Part shown: piece by piece, positions 37,232 through 46,038 of the stretch
Position numbering within the stretch: position 1 is the first letter of the stretch
Layout: each line of letters opens with the position of its first letter
Source: Phycisphaerae bacterium
GTDB lineage: Bacteria; Planctomycetota; Phycisphaerae; UBA1845; Fen-1342
Length of the DNA stretch: 64,000 bases
NCBI GenBank assembly: GCA_030428945.1
Contig: JAUIEC010000009.1
Location: 1-64,000, forward strand
Direction: 5' to 3'
Notes under the pieces: generated by a model
Database searches by the model: none
The model's input: only the letters and a program-made list of their open reading frames with translations
What the model was told of the DNA's origin: nothing
Made by a program: the position numbers and the translations under genes

Positions 37232-37265
37232 GACGGTGCCCTCGCTCGATCGACGCATGCCGGCC

Positions 37266-37568
37266 TCAGGAAACCTCGGTGAGCTTGTTGTCGCACGAGC
37301 AGTTCATCTTGCCGCAGCCCGGGCAACCCTCGGTGAACTTGCGGATCGCATCCTGCAGGTCCACACCTTCGACATTCGCCAGCGTGGCCAGCCAGGCCAG
37401 CACGTCGGCGAACTCCTCCACCTTATTCTGCTTATCGTCCGTGGCGATCGCGCTGGCCAGTTCGCCGACCTCCTCGCTGAACCACAGGAACGTGCGGGCG
37501 GCACCCCGCTTGCGGTCCTTGTCCGAGTACATTCGATCAATCAACTGCTGAAACGCACGGATCTCCAT
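37266..37568 (-). CDS. MazG-like nucleotide pyrophosphohydrolase with C-terminal Cys cluster
   Basis: 100 residues. The all-alpha NTP-PPase motif is visible as WFSEEVGELASAI with the second acidic helix EEFADVLAWLATLAN. It would hydrolyse non-canonical or excess (d)NTPs. After the helical core the protein ends in CPGCGKMNCSCD, four cysteines in 12 residues, likely a zinc or iron-sulphur site not found in standard MazG. It precedes the metallopeptidase gene on the same strand. Confidence 0.75.
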   Translation of the reverse strand: MEIRAFQQLIDRMYSDKDRKRGAARTFLWFSEEVGELASAIATDDKQNKVEEFADVLAWLATLANVEGVDLQDAIRKFTEGCPGCGKMNCSCDNKLTEVS

Positions 37569-37614
37569 CCCGCTGCTCCTTACGTGATTCTAGGCGTCCG
37601 GTAAGTGTCCTAAG

Positions 37615-37640
37615 AAGGGAGCGAGGGAGCAAGGGAGCCG
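37615..37640. repeat. GGGAGCRA octamer tract
   Basis: AAGGGAGCGAGGGAGCAAGG followed by GAGC repeats the unit seen after the symporter gene at 35.9 kb. Here it lies between divergent genes. Confidence 0.7.
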
Positions 37641-37790
37641 GGGCGCCAGGAGGGAAGCCGCTGCCCGGCCCCCATTCCCCGGCCGTGGTCCGCGATCGCG
37701 CCAGGGGCTTATAACCTGCCCGCAACTTTGGAATCCTTCCGGCGGCCGACTTTCGAATCTCTTCGGGATCGGGTCGAATACAGCCGCGTC

Positions 37791-39569
37791 ATGAGTGCCA
37801 CCGCCACCACGCCTTCGGACCCGAGCGCCCCGCTGGCCAGCATGCTGACCCGCCTCCGCGAGACCTGCGCCGCACGTGGCGATCACGACAGCCTCCGCCT
37901 GGCGGGTGAGATCGCGCTGGCCCAGGCCGCCGTCGCGGACCTCGCCGCCCGACGCCGGCACCCCGAGCGCTCGCTCCAGATCGCGTTGCTGGGTCCCACC
38001 CAGGTCGGAAAGAGCACCGTCGCCAATCTGCTGCTCGGCCGCGTCGCCGCCGAAGTCAGTCCGCTGGCCGGCTTCACGATTCACCCGCAGGGATTCGCGG
38101 TCGGCGCCCCGGATGGCGACGAGTGGGCCGGCGCCCACTTCGAGGGCTGGCAGCGGGTCAGCCCGCCGGAGTTGTCGCGCGAGCGTGTTGACCAGTTCGT
38201 GCTTCAGCGGCAGCCCGACGCGCGCCCGCTGGTTCCGCACGCGCACGTCATCTGGGACACGCCCGACTTCGACTCGTTGCGGGCCCGGAGCTACCTGCCC
38301 AGCGTGTTCCGCGTGGCCGCCCTGGCCGACCTGCTCGTGCTGGTGCTCAGCCGGGAAAAGTACTCGGACCTCGCCGTCTGGGAGACGCTGCAACTGCTGG
38401 CCCCGCTGCAGCGACCGTTGCTGGTCTGCCTCAACAAGACCGACCCCGCCGTGGCCGACGAACTGGCCACCGCGCTCCGCGGACGCCTGCGCGAGTTCAC
38501 GCCGCTGCAGGCCGACGCGCCGCTGGTCTGCCTGCCGGCCTGCGCGGATCTCGGCAACCTGCCGCCCGACCGGTGGCCGCCCGAGGTCACGCACCTGCGC
38601 GAGCGCGTCGCCGCCACGGCTCGACCGGCCGCGCCGGCGGCCCGCGCGCGGACGACCCGGGCGCTGCTGCGGGCCAACTGGGACCGCTGGCTTGCGCCGG
38701 TTCATGCCGAGCACGCCGCGGCCGCTGCCTGGCGTGACAACCTGGACCTCGCGGTGGCCGAGGCCGAGCGGACCTACCGCCGCGACTTTCTCGAACACCC
38801 GCAGCGTTTCGACACCTTCCAGCGGGCGATCGCCGAACTGCTGACGCTGCTCGAAGTTCCCGGCGTGGCGGCCACGCTCGGACGGGTCCGGCACGTGCTG
38901 ACCTGGCCGGCCCGCCAGTTGTTCAGCGGCCGCACCTGGTGGGGCAACCCGCAGCGCCCGCACAGCGCGGGCGGCGAAGAGGTCGTCCTGCGCGACGTGG
39001 TCGACCGCCTGCTGCTGCATGTTCAGCACTTCGCCGCGCGGCGGGTCGGCGATCCGGCCGCCGCGCCCTGGTGGTCCGCGCTGCACGCCGATCTCGAGAC
39101 GCGGGAACCCGACCTGCGGGCCGGCGTCGCCACGGCGATCGAGTCCTACCGCGCGCAGTTCACGGAGCGGATCCAGGCCGCGGCCGACAGTCTCTACGAG
39201 GCGCTCCGCCAGCGCCCGGCGCTGCTGAACACGCTGCGGGCCGCGCGGACCACCGCGGATGCCGCGGCCGTTGCGCTGGCAGTGAAGACGGCAGGGCTGG
39301 GGGTTGATGCGCTGCTGCTCGCGCCGGCGATGGTCGGTGTCACCTCGATGCTGACCGAAGGGGCCCTCGGTTCGTACATGCAGACCGTCGCCCAGCGGCT
39401 GCGCGACGAGCAGATCGACGCGCTGCGTGGCGAAGTTCTCCAGCCGGCCCTGGCGGCGCCGCTGCGGACCCTGCCGGACACGCTGCGCGGCCCGGCGCTG
39501 TTCGGCATCACCCCGGACCAACTCCAGGCCGCCGACGCCTGGCTCGCTGCCGGAGACGCGGATGCCTGA
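37791..39569 (+). CDS. Dynamin-like/Era-like GTPase, first of an overlapping pair
   Basis: 592 residues. The GTPase domain has G1 LLGPTQVGKSTVANLLL near residue 67, a likely G3 DTPDFDS, and G4 NKTD. The C-terminal half is long and helical (LTLLEVPGVAATLGRVRHVL) and has a hydrophobic stretch near AAVALAVKTAGLGVDALLLA that could touch the membrane. This large-GTPase layout, with a partner GTPase next door, resembles bacterial dynamin-like pairs, but the family is not certain. It overlaps the next gene by 8 bases. Confidence 0.7.
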   Translation: MSATATTPSDPSAPLASMLTRLRETCAARGDHDSLRLAGEIALAQAAVADLAARRRHPERSLQIALLGPTQVGKSTVANLLLGRVAAEVSPLAGFTIHPQGFAVGAPDGDEWAGAHFEGWQRVSPPELSRERVDQFVLQRQPDARPLVPHAHVIWDTPDFDSLRARSYLPSVFRVAALADLLVLVLSREKYSDLAVWETLQLLAPLQRPLLVCLNKTDPAVADELATALRGRLREFTPLQADAPLVCLPACADLGNLPPDRWPPEVTHLRERVAATARPAAPAARARTTRALLRANWDRWLAPVHAEHAAAAAWRDNLDLAVAEAERTYRRDFLEHPQRFDTFQRAIAELLTLLEVPGVAATLGRVRHVLTWPARQLFSGRTWWGNPQRPHSAGGEEVVLRDVVDRLLLHVQHFAARRVGDPAAAPWWSALHADLETREPDLRAGVATAIESYRAQFTERIQAAADSLYEALRQRPALLNTLRAARTTADAAAVALAVKTAGLGVDALLLAPAMVGVTSMLTEGALGSYMQTVAQRLRDEQIDALRGEVLQPALAAPLRTLPDTLRGPALFGITPDQLQAADAWLAAGDADA

Positions 39570-41229
39570 CCATCGCGAACAACGTCGCGCCGTCCAGCAG
39601 TGGCTCCAGCGGGCCGCCGCGCACGGCTGGGTCACGCCGGAACACGAGGCGGCCTTCGCGCAACTCGAATCCGGCCACGCCGAGGAACTGTTCCGCGGCA
39701 CCGTCCGGCCGCTGGTCGTCGGGCTCTTCGGCGGAACCGGCGTCGGCAAGAGCAGCCTGCTGAATCGACTGGTCGGGCAGCCCCTGGCGCGGACCGGCGT
39801 GCAGCGGCCGACCTCGCACGAATTGACCGCCTGGCTGCACGAGGATGTCGACCTGGCGGAACTGCCGGAGGAGCTTCCGGCCGACCGCCTGACCGTCGGT
39901 CGACACCAGGATGACGGGCTGCGCGACGTGATGCTGCTCGACATGCCCGACATCGACAGCACGGCCGAGGAGAACCGGGCCCTGGTATTCGAATGGCTGG
40001 CCCGGATCGACCTGCTGGTCTACGTCGTCAGTCCCGAGCGGTATCGCGATGACGTCGGCTGGAGCGTGCTGCGGCAGCGCGGCCAGCGACACGGCTGGCT
40101 CTTCGCGATGAACCACTGGGACAGCGGGCACCTCACCCAGCGGGACGACCTGGTCCAACTGCTGCAGTCGGCGGGTTTCGGTGACCCGCTGGTGTTCTGC
40201 ACCAGTTGCCGGACGCCGCCGGGTGAACTGCCGAGTCCGGACGAGTTCGACGCGCTGGTCGCCTACCTGCGCGATCTGCGGGCCGCGCACGAGATCGCCG
40301 AACTGACCCGACTCGGGCACGCGGCGCGACTGGCCGACCTGCGCGGCTGGCTGCAGCATGCGCTGGCCGGCCTCGGCCGTCCGGACGATCCCGCGCCGGA
40401 TGAACTCTGGCAGCAGCACTGGCAGCGCTTCGAAGACAGCCTGCGCGAAGGACTCGACTTTCCGATCCGCACGGCCGCCAGCAGGCTCGCGCATCGCGAG
40501 GGCAGCGTCATTCGAGACTGGCTCAGCGCGCTGCGCGGAAGCGGGCCGCCGGCCGAGCAGGGGGGGCCGCTCAACCGCCTGCACGAACTGGCCGAGCAGG
40601 TCTGGGACGACTGGGCGGCGACCCGCACGGGGGAGACGCTGGATGCGTTCGAACTGTCGCTGCGTCGCACCAGCCTGGTGCCGCAGCCTCTGCGACAGGC
40701 CCTTGCGCCGATCATCGAGGACGCCCCCGGGCAGGCCCGCCGGACGGTCGAGACCACGCTGCGCACGAGTCTCGCCCGCCCCGGGAATGCGCTGCAGCGC
40801 GTCGCGCGACGCGGCCTCGGATTCCTGACCGTCGCGCTGCCCGTCGCCGCGCTCGGCTGGGTCGCCTGGGGCGTGCTGCGCGGCTACTACGAGGCCACCA
40901 CCGGAAGCGCTGCGTATCTCGGCAGCGAGTTTGCCGTGCACAGCGGGCTCGTCGTGCTGTTCGCCTGGCTGATTCCGTTCGGTCTCGACCGCCTGTTGCG
41001 CCCGTCGCTCGAACAACTCGTGACGCGCGGACTGCAGGCGGGCGTGGCGGCCGCGCTCGAGCAACTCGCGGAGCGCTGCCGGACCGCGCTGACGGCCGCG
41101 CAGCGCCAGCAGGCGGCCCTGCGCGAGAGCGGCACCGAACTGCTCGGGAAACTGACGCTCGGCCGCGGGACGGCCTCGGCCGCGGTGCAGCGACTGCTCG
41201 TCACCTCACCGGAATCACACGAACCCTGA
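39562..41229 (+). CDS. Membrane-associated GTPase, second of an overlapping pair
   Basis: 555 residues. G1 is GLFGGTGVGKSSLLNRLVG, G3 DMPDIDS, and the G4 position reads NHWD instead of NKXD, so guanine specificity may be relaxed. The C-terminus has two strong hydrophobic segments (FLTVALPVAALGWVAWGVL and SGLVVLFAWLIPFGL), followed by a helical tail (LEQLAERCRTALTAAQRQQA). The ATG lies inside the end of the upstream GTPase gene (ATGCCTGA overlap), so the two proteins are probably made together. I infer a two-component membrane remodelling or stress GTPase. Confidence 0.7.
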   Translation: MPDHREQRRAVQQWLQRAAAHGWVTPEHEAAFAQLESGHAEELFRGTVRPLVVGLFGGTGVGKSSLLNRLVGQPLARTGVQRPTSHELTAWLHEDVDLAELPEELPADRLTVGRHQDDGLRDVMLLDMPDIDSTAEENRALVFEWLARIDLLVYVVSPERYRDDVGWSVLRQRGQRHGWLFAMNHWDSGHLTQRDDLVQLLQSAGFGDPLVFCTSCRTPPGELPSPDEFDALVAYLRDLRAAHEIAELTRLGHAARLADLRGWLQHALAGLGRPDDPAPDELWQQHWQRFEDSLREGLDFPIRTAASRLAHREGSVIRDWLSALRGSGPPAEQGGPLNRLHELAEQVWDDWAATRTGETLDAFELSLRRTSLVPQPLRQALAPIIEDAPGQARRTVETTLRTSLARPGNALQRVARRGLGFLTVALPVAALGWVAWGVLRGYYEATTGSAAYLGSEFAVHSGLVVLFAWLIPFGLDRLLRPSLEQLVTRGLQAGVAAALEQLAERCRTALTAAQRQQAALRESGTELLGKLTLGRGTASAAVQRLLVTSPESHEP

Positions 41230-41255
41230 TCCAGCGTTGCGGAGCGCACGCCCCG

Positions 41256-42203
41256 ATGAAACCTCTTCAGATCGCCTTTGATCCCGAACTGATGCAGCAC
41301 GATACCGGCGCCGGCTTTGCCGAATCGCCCGCCCGCCTGGCGGCCGTCGAGCGGGCCCTTCAGCGGGGCGGCCTGCTGGCGCGGACCCCGCGCACGCCGG
41401 CCCGCGAGATCACCGACGACGAGATCATCCGCGTGCACGCCCCCGAGCACATCGCCCGCCTCGAGGACGCCTGCCGCCGCAACGATTCGTTTGTCGACGA
41501 GCAGGATGTGCTGATCTGTCCGCGCAGCTTTCAGCTTGCCCGCCTGGCGGCCGGTTACGTCGTCGATACGACCCGGGCCGTCCTGCGGGGCGAGGCTCGT
41601 CGGGGTTTCTGCGGCATCCGTCCGCCCGGGCACCATGCCGAACACAATCGCGCGATGGGCTTCTGTCTGCTGAACAACGTCGCCCTGGCCGCGGCGGCTG
41701 CGCGGGCCGAGTTCGACATCGAGCGCGTCCTGATCCTGGACTGGGATGTTCATCACGGCAACGGCACGCAGCATCTGTTCGAGCGCGACCCGGGCGTGCT
41801 GTTCGTCAGCATGCACGAACACCCCGACCACCAGTACCCGGGCACGGGTTACGCCGACGAGTGCGGGCACGGCCCCGGGCTTGGCTTCACGCTCAACATC
41901 CCGATGCTGCCGGGCTCCGGCGGCGACCTGGTCGAGTACGCCTTCCGCGAGCAGATCCTGCCGCGGGTCGAAACGTATCGTCCGCAACTGATCCTGATCT
42001 CGGCCGGGTTCGACGCGCACGCCGACGACCCGCTCGGCCATCTGGAGTGGAGCGACGGCGTCTTCACCTGGATGCTCGAGCGGTTGCTCGCCGTCGCCGA
42101 CCAGCATACCGACGGTCGACTCGTCAGCGTGCTCGAAGGCGGTTACGACCTCGAAGCGCTCGAGCGCTGTGTCGCACAGCATGTCGCCCGGCTTGAACAG
42201 TGA
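41256..42203 (+). CDS. Histone deacetylase-family (AcuC/acetylpolyamine amidohydrolase-like) enzyme
   Basis: 315 residues of class II HDAC type. The active-site motifs are complete: RPPGHHAEHNRAMGFCLLNN with the tandem catalytic His, the zinc-binding DWDVHHGNGTQ, and SAGFDAHADDPLG with the third zinc ligand. GGYDLEALERC is the usual C-terminal motif. It would remove acetyl groups from lysines or acetylpolyamines. It follows the GTPase pair by 26 bases on the same strand and may be co-transcribed. Confidence 0.9.
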   Translation: MKPLQIAFDPELMQHDTGAGFAESPARLAAVERALQRGGLLARTPRTPAREITDDEIIRVHAPEHIARLEDACRRNDSFVDEQDVLICPRSFQLARLAAGYVVDTTRAVLRGEARRGFCGIRPPGHHAEHNRAMGFCLLNNVALAAAAARAEFDIERVLILDWDVHHGNGTQHLFERDPGVLFVSMHEHPDHQYPGTGYADECGHGPGLGFTLNIPMLPGSGGDLVEYAFREQILPRVETYRPQLILISAGFDAHADDPLGHLEWSDGVFTWMLERLLAVADQHTDGRLVSVLEGGYDLEALERCVAQHVARLEQ

Positions 42204-42571
42204 GCGGGTTGACCCGGTGATCGCGCGCGTCGCACGATCGGCCGCGAGAATCGCGGGCAACGCCCGACAGAAAAAAAAGCGATGACCGGATGCGCAGCGC
42301 AGAAAAATGGCCCGTCTTCTCCGACCTGAAGACGGGCCTGGTCCAGATTGGCAGGAAGGGCGAGCCGAACAACGTCCTGCCAACCCTTCTTCACACACGT
42401 GAAGAAGTCTTTGGCCACGGGTCAAAACCAAAACCCGCCTGAAGGTATTCCCCAATCGGGACAAAAACATTTCGTCCGCCCGGATCGCGGCCTTAACCCG
42501 CTGGCAATCCGCCGCTTACCAAGGCTGCCGCGGCTTGAGTTTTTCCGCCCGCCCGTCGAAACTGCCCGGCC
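42204..42571. other. 368-base intergenic region between the deacetylase and ABC permease genes
   Basis: It holds a small CCGCGA/TCGCGG hairpin near 42242-42256 followed by an A8 run, the structured RNA candidate at 42295-42440, and about 130 further bases before the permease in which I see no clear promoter or conserved gene. A 50-codon plus-strand frame (ATG 42290 to TGA 42440-42442) exists but has no ribosome binding site. Confidence 0.6.
42295..42440 (-). ncRNA. Hairpin-rich structured RNA candidate ending in a rho-independent terminator
   Basis: Three perfect stems occur in 100 bases: GGCCCGTCTTC (42309-42319) with GAAGACGGGCC (42328-42338); TTGGCAGGA (42348-42356) with TCCTGCCAA (42375-42383); CTTCTTCAC (42386-42394) with GTGAAGAAG (42399-42407). 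A weaker CGGGT/ACCCG stem is at 42418-42437. On the minus strand the 11-bp stem comes last and is followed by ATTTTTCT, as in an intrinsic terminator; the plus strand has no such T run. I therefore favour a minus-strand RNA of about 140 bases. A leader for the downstream plus-strand permease is the alternative. No known RNA family is recognised. Confidence 0.5.
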
Positions 42572-44128
42572 ATGGCCCGCCTGACCCTTGCCTGCGGAAT
42601 GCTGCTCGCCCTTGCGGTGATTCTGGTACCGCCGGTGGTCGCCCTCGCCACCGCGCTCAGCGGAGACCTCGGCGGGCTTGAACTCGCCCTGACACCCCGG
42701 CGACGCGACCTGCTGCTCCGCGGATGGCGACTCGCCCTCATCGCCGCCGCGCTCGCCCAGCCCCTCGGCGCGCTGCTCGCGGCCGGCTGGCTCGAGCGGC
42801 GACCCGCCTGGCTGTTTGCCGGCACCACCTGGCTGGCGCTCGCCACGCTGCTGATGCCGACCTATGTGCTCGCCTACGCGCTCAGCCTGCCGGTCCTGCC
42901 CGAGGGGCTTGCCGTGGCCGGCTTCCGCGAGCGGCCGTGGTTCTGGTGGCTGGCGACCGAGGGGCGCGCGCTGCTCGGGATGGCGATCTGGCAGGCTCCG
43001 CTGGCCGGCCTCGTGCTCGCCCTCGGCTGGCACCGTCGGGGCGCCGCCGCCGCCCGCCTGGCGAGTCTCGACGCGTCCTTTCCGCGGGCGATCCTGCGGG
43101 CCGCGCTGCCGGCCATGCTGCCGTGGCTGGGGCTCTCGTGGATCGTGACCAGTGCCATGCTGCTCGGAGAGTTCGCGCTGCCGCACCTGTCGCTCGTCCA
43201 GACCTTCAACACCGAACTGCTCGCCGAGACCCAGCAGCACCCCGGCCGGGCGCTGCTTCTCGCCTGGCCGCTGCTTGCGCTGACGGCCGTCGTCCTGCTG
43301 GTCGGGGGGATCCTGCGACCCTGGCTGCGACCGGCCGATCCGGTCGCCACGGCCGACGCGCGGGTTGCTCGCGGCAGCCTGGCCTGGCGCGTTCTCGCGG
43401 TCGCGCTCGCGGCCGGCGTGCTGCTGGCGCCGACCGCGCTGCTGATCGCCTACCTCGGTGACCTCGGCGCCCTGCGGCGGGCGCACGTGGTGTTCCCCGA
43501 GCGCTGGCTGGCGGCCGCCCGCAGCGGCCTGACCGCGGGCGGGATCGCGGTGCTGATCGCCATGGCGGTTGAAGCGCTCAGCCACGGAGCGCGGACCGGG
43601 CGCGGTCGGTTCGGGCGGGCGGTGGCGCTGGCGGTGCTGATCGTCAGCGGGGTGGCGCTGTTCGTTCCGCCGGTCCTGGTCGGCGACATGATCCTGGTGA
43701 CCTATGGCGGGCAGGCATGGCTCGCGGATCGCTTCCTGATCGTCAGCGTCGTCACGGCGCTGCGTTTCAGTCTGCCCGCGATCGTGCTGGTGCTGGTCGC
43801 CGGGCGCTTCGCGGCCGTGCAGGTGGCCGACCTCGCGAGCGTCGATCGCGTCACGCCACTGGCGGGCTGGTGGCGGATTCGCCTCGTGCTGATCCGACCG
43901 GCGCTGCTCGCGGCCGGTGTCCTCGTCGCGTTTCTGTCGATCAGCGAAGTCGCGGCCAGTCAACTCGTGACGCCGCCCGGCGCCCCCAGTCTGCCGCTGA
44001 CCCTGCTGAACCAGATCCACTTCGGACGCAACGCCGAGGTTGTGGCCCTGTGTCTCCAGGTCATGCTGACCGTCGCGCTCGCGGCCGGCCTGCTGGTGTT
44101 CCTGCATTCAAGAAGCGTGAAGGACTGA
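42572..44128 (+). CDS. Two-domain ABC transporter permease (iron/thiamine-type), orphan
   Basis: 518 residues with about 12 membrane helices. It looks like two fused BPD_transp_1 permease domains, as in FbpB/ThiP. The EAA-like loops are visible: LASLDASFPRAILRAALPAM in the first half and LASVDRVTPLAGWWRIRLVL in the second. No ATPase or binding-protein gene lies within the window on either side, so the partners must be elsewhere. The start has no clear ribosome binding site. Fe(III), thiamine or phosphonate-like substrates are possible; none can be chosen. Confidence 0.75.
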   Translation: MARLTLACGMLLALAVILVPPVVALATALSGDLGGLELALTPRRRDLLLRGWRLALIAAALAQPLGALLAAGWLERRPAWLFAGTTWLALATLLMPTYVLAYALSLPVLPEGLAVAGFRERPWFWWLATEGRALLGMAIWQAPLAGLVLALGWHRRGAAAARLASLDASFPRAILRAALPAMLPWLGLSWIVTSAMLLGEFALPHLSLVQTFNTELLAETQQHPGRALLLAWPLLALTAVVLLVGGILRPWLRPADPVATADARVARGSLAWRVLAVALAAGVLLAPTALLIAYLGDLGALRRAHVVFPERWLAAARSGLTAGGIAVLIAMAVEALSHGARTGRGRFGRAVALAVLIVSGVALFVPPVLVGDMILVTYGGQAWLADRFLIVSVVTALRFSLPAIVLVLVAGRFAAVQVADLASVDRVTPLAGWWRIRLVLIRPALLAAGVLVAFLSISEVAASQLVTPPGAPSLPLTLLNQIHFGRNAEVVALCLQVMLTVALAAGLLVFLHSRSVKD

Positions 44129-44224
44129 GGGCGTGCGGATGCGCTCGAGTGCTGGCGCCGTGTCTGCTCCGCGCGAGTCGATCGACCGATCGGTGTCTTC
44201 AGCGGCTTCGTGCGAACGGTTGCC

Positions 44225-45835
44225 TTAGTCGTGCCGGTAGTTGATCACCAGCAGCGTCAGGTCGTCGGCGGTGTGTGTGCGGCCGATGTGACCCTTGACG
44301 ACATTGCGGGCCGTGCGGATCAGGACGTCCGGGGCGACCTCGGCCAGTCCGTTGACCGCTTCAATGACCGGGTCGAGCCCGAGCAGATCGCCGCCGTCGG
44401 AGAGCGCCTCGATCAGACCGTCCGTGAAGAACAGGGCCGCGTTCGGTCCCGGCGTCGGTTTCAGGTCGAAGACCTCGTAGGTTTCGTCGGGATCGATCCC
44501 CAGCGGGAAGCCGCCGAGTTCCTCGTGTGAACGGGCGCCGCTGCGATCGATCAGGATCGGTCCGGGGTGTCCGGCCGATACGTACTCGATCACGCCGGTC
44601 CGCGTGTGAACGATGCCGAGCACACCGGTCACGAAGACGGCGGTGTTGGTGTTCTCGCACAGAAGCTGGTTCACGCGCGTCGCCAGGCCGGGCAGCGAGG
44701 TCGAGCCCGCCAGCGCCACGCGGACGGCCGACTGCAGGTTGGCCATCACCAGCGCGGCCGGCAGGCCGTGTCCGACCACGTCGGCGATGATGAAGCCGGC
44801 CTTGTCGTCATCAATGTCGAAGTAGTCGAAGTAGTCGCCGCTGACCTGGGCCGACGGCTCGTTGTGGCCTTCGATCGTGGTCCGGTCCCGTTCGAGTCGC
44901 CCGGCCGGCAGCATCTGCTGCTGGATGACGCGGGCCTTGTCGAGTTCGGCCCGGACCTGCAGTGCGTCGATCTCGGTCCGGATCAGGTTCAGGTTGGCGA
45001 GTCCGACGCCGACCTGCTGGGCGATTGCGGCCAGGAAGTCGACGTCTTCGGTGGAGTAGGTCGAGGCCTGGGTGACGCGGTCCCCGTAGATCACGCCGAG
45101 GATGTCATCGCGGTTGAGGATCGGCACGCAGAGAGCCGAGCAGATCGGGAAACGGACCATGCTCTCGGTCAGCTTGCCTTCCAGGTCGGTGGCGGGGTTG
45201 TTGACGATGGCGCGTTCGCCCTTGATCAGCGCCCGGTTCAGGAGGGTGCGGCTGACCTTGAAGGTTCCGGTTTCGTCGCGGTCGACGTTGCGGGTCACGG
45301 GCAGTTCGGTATCGCCGCGCTGGGTCTTCAGGACGATCAGGCCGCGTTCGAACTTGAGGGCGTCGCAGCAGGCGTCGAGGGCCTGTTCGAGCAGTTGCTT
45401 GCGTTCGAAGGTTCCGCCGATCCGCTGGGTCAACTGGATCAGCAGTTGCAGGCGGTGCTGGTTCAGGTCGAGGCTGCGCGTGCTCGGGAAGAACTGGGTG
45501 TCGACCGGCGGTTCCGGGCCGTCGACGATCACCTCTTCGTCGGCGTTGACCAGGCTGATCTTGTGTTCGCCGATGCGGATCAGTCGCTGGGCGGCGTGGG
45601 TCTGGTCGCGGAACAGGTTGTGTTCGTCGACCCGGGTCCCGTTCTTGCTGCCGAGGTCGGCGACCATCACCTGACCGGCGTCGTCGCACCACAGCCGGGC
45701 GTGAAAGCGGGACACCTCGGCGTCATTGCGCAGCACGAAGTCGCACTCTTCCGAGCGTCCGACCCGGATGGGCTGCGGGCCCAGCTCGAACGGCGTCTGA
45801 TCGCCTTCGGGCGTGATGATCCAGAGCTTCGGCAT
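44225..45835 (-). CDS. FHA-GAF-PP2C (SpoIIE-type) Ser/Thr phosphatase
   Basis: 536 residues in three domains. FHA (about 20-100) has IRVGRSEECDFVL, VSRFHARL and DLGSKNGTRVD, and binds phosphothreonine. A GAF domain (about 135-285) may sense a ligand. A PP2C/SpoIIE domain (about 320-536) has SGDYFDYF, IADVVGHGLPAALVMANL, SAGHPGPIL and FFTDGLIEA, whose Asp and Gly residues hold the metal pair. Such proteins act in partner-switching or Ser/Thr kinase signalling. No anti-sigma kinase is adjacent. A tiny lipoprotein gene lies just upstream on the same strand. Confidence 0.9.
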   Translation of the reverse strand: MPKLWIITPEGDQTPFELGPQPIRVGRSEECDFVLRNDAEVSRFHARLWCDDAGQVMVADLGSKNGTRVDEHNLFRDQTHAAQRLIRIGEHKISLVNADEEVIVDGPEPPVDTQFFPSTRSLDLNQHRLQLLIQLTQRIGGTFERKQLLEQALDACCDALKFERGLIVLKTQRGDTELPVTRNVDRDETGTFKVSRTLLNRALIKGERAIVNNPATDLEGKLTESMVRFPICSALCVPILNRDDILGVIYGDRVTQASTYSTEDVDFLAAIAQQVGVGLANLNLIRTEIDALQVRAELDKARVIQQQMLPAGRLERDRTTIEGHNEPSAQVSGDYFDYFDIDDDKAGFIIADVVGHGLPAALVMANLQSAVRVALAGSTSLPGLATRVNQLLCENTNTAVFVTGVLGIVHTRTGVIEYVSAGHPGPILIDRSGARSHEELGGFPLGIDPDETYEVFDLKPTPGPNAALFFTDGLIEALSDGGDLLGLDPVIEAVNGLAEVAPDVLIRTARNVVKGHIGRTHTADDLTLLVINYRHD

Positions 45836-45855
45836 GGTCTTCGACTACCGGTCCG

Positions 45856-46038
45856 CTAGAAGAGTGAAAACAGGCGGGCCAGCGGGAGCAGGGCACTGAG
45901 CGGCGCCCGCAGCAGGTTCTGCGTCGCCTCGACCGCCAGGACCAGGTCCAGGTTGCGCTCGAAGGCGGCGAAGCAGCCACCCACCTGCAGCAGACCGCCC
46001 GTCAGGCCCAGACGCACCATCCACATCCGCTTCCGCAT
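45856..46038 (-). CDS. Very small (60-residue) lipoprotein-like protein
   Basis: ATG 46036-46038 is preceded by GGGAGG, a good ribosome binding site. The N-terminus MRKRMWMVRLGLTGGLLQ leads to VGGC, a plausible lipobox. The rest, AAFERNLDLVLAVEATQNLL, then hydrophobic LSALLPLARLFSLF, is short and helical. No family is assigned; I infer a small envelope protein. It is 20 bases upstream of the phosphatase gene. Confidence 0.5.
   Translation of the reverse strand: MRKRMWMVRLGLTGGLLQVGGCFAAFERNLDLVLAVEATQNLLRAPLSALLPLARLFSLF

Noticed and set aside
37791..44128. A single operon from the GTPases through the deacetylase to the ABC permease
   Set aside because: A 368-base gap with strong hairpins separates the deacetylase from the permease, so only the first three genes are plausibly co-transcribed.
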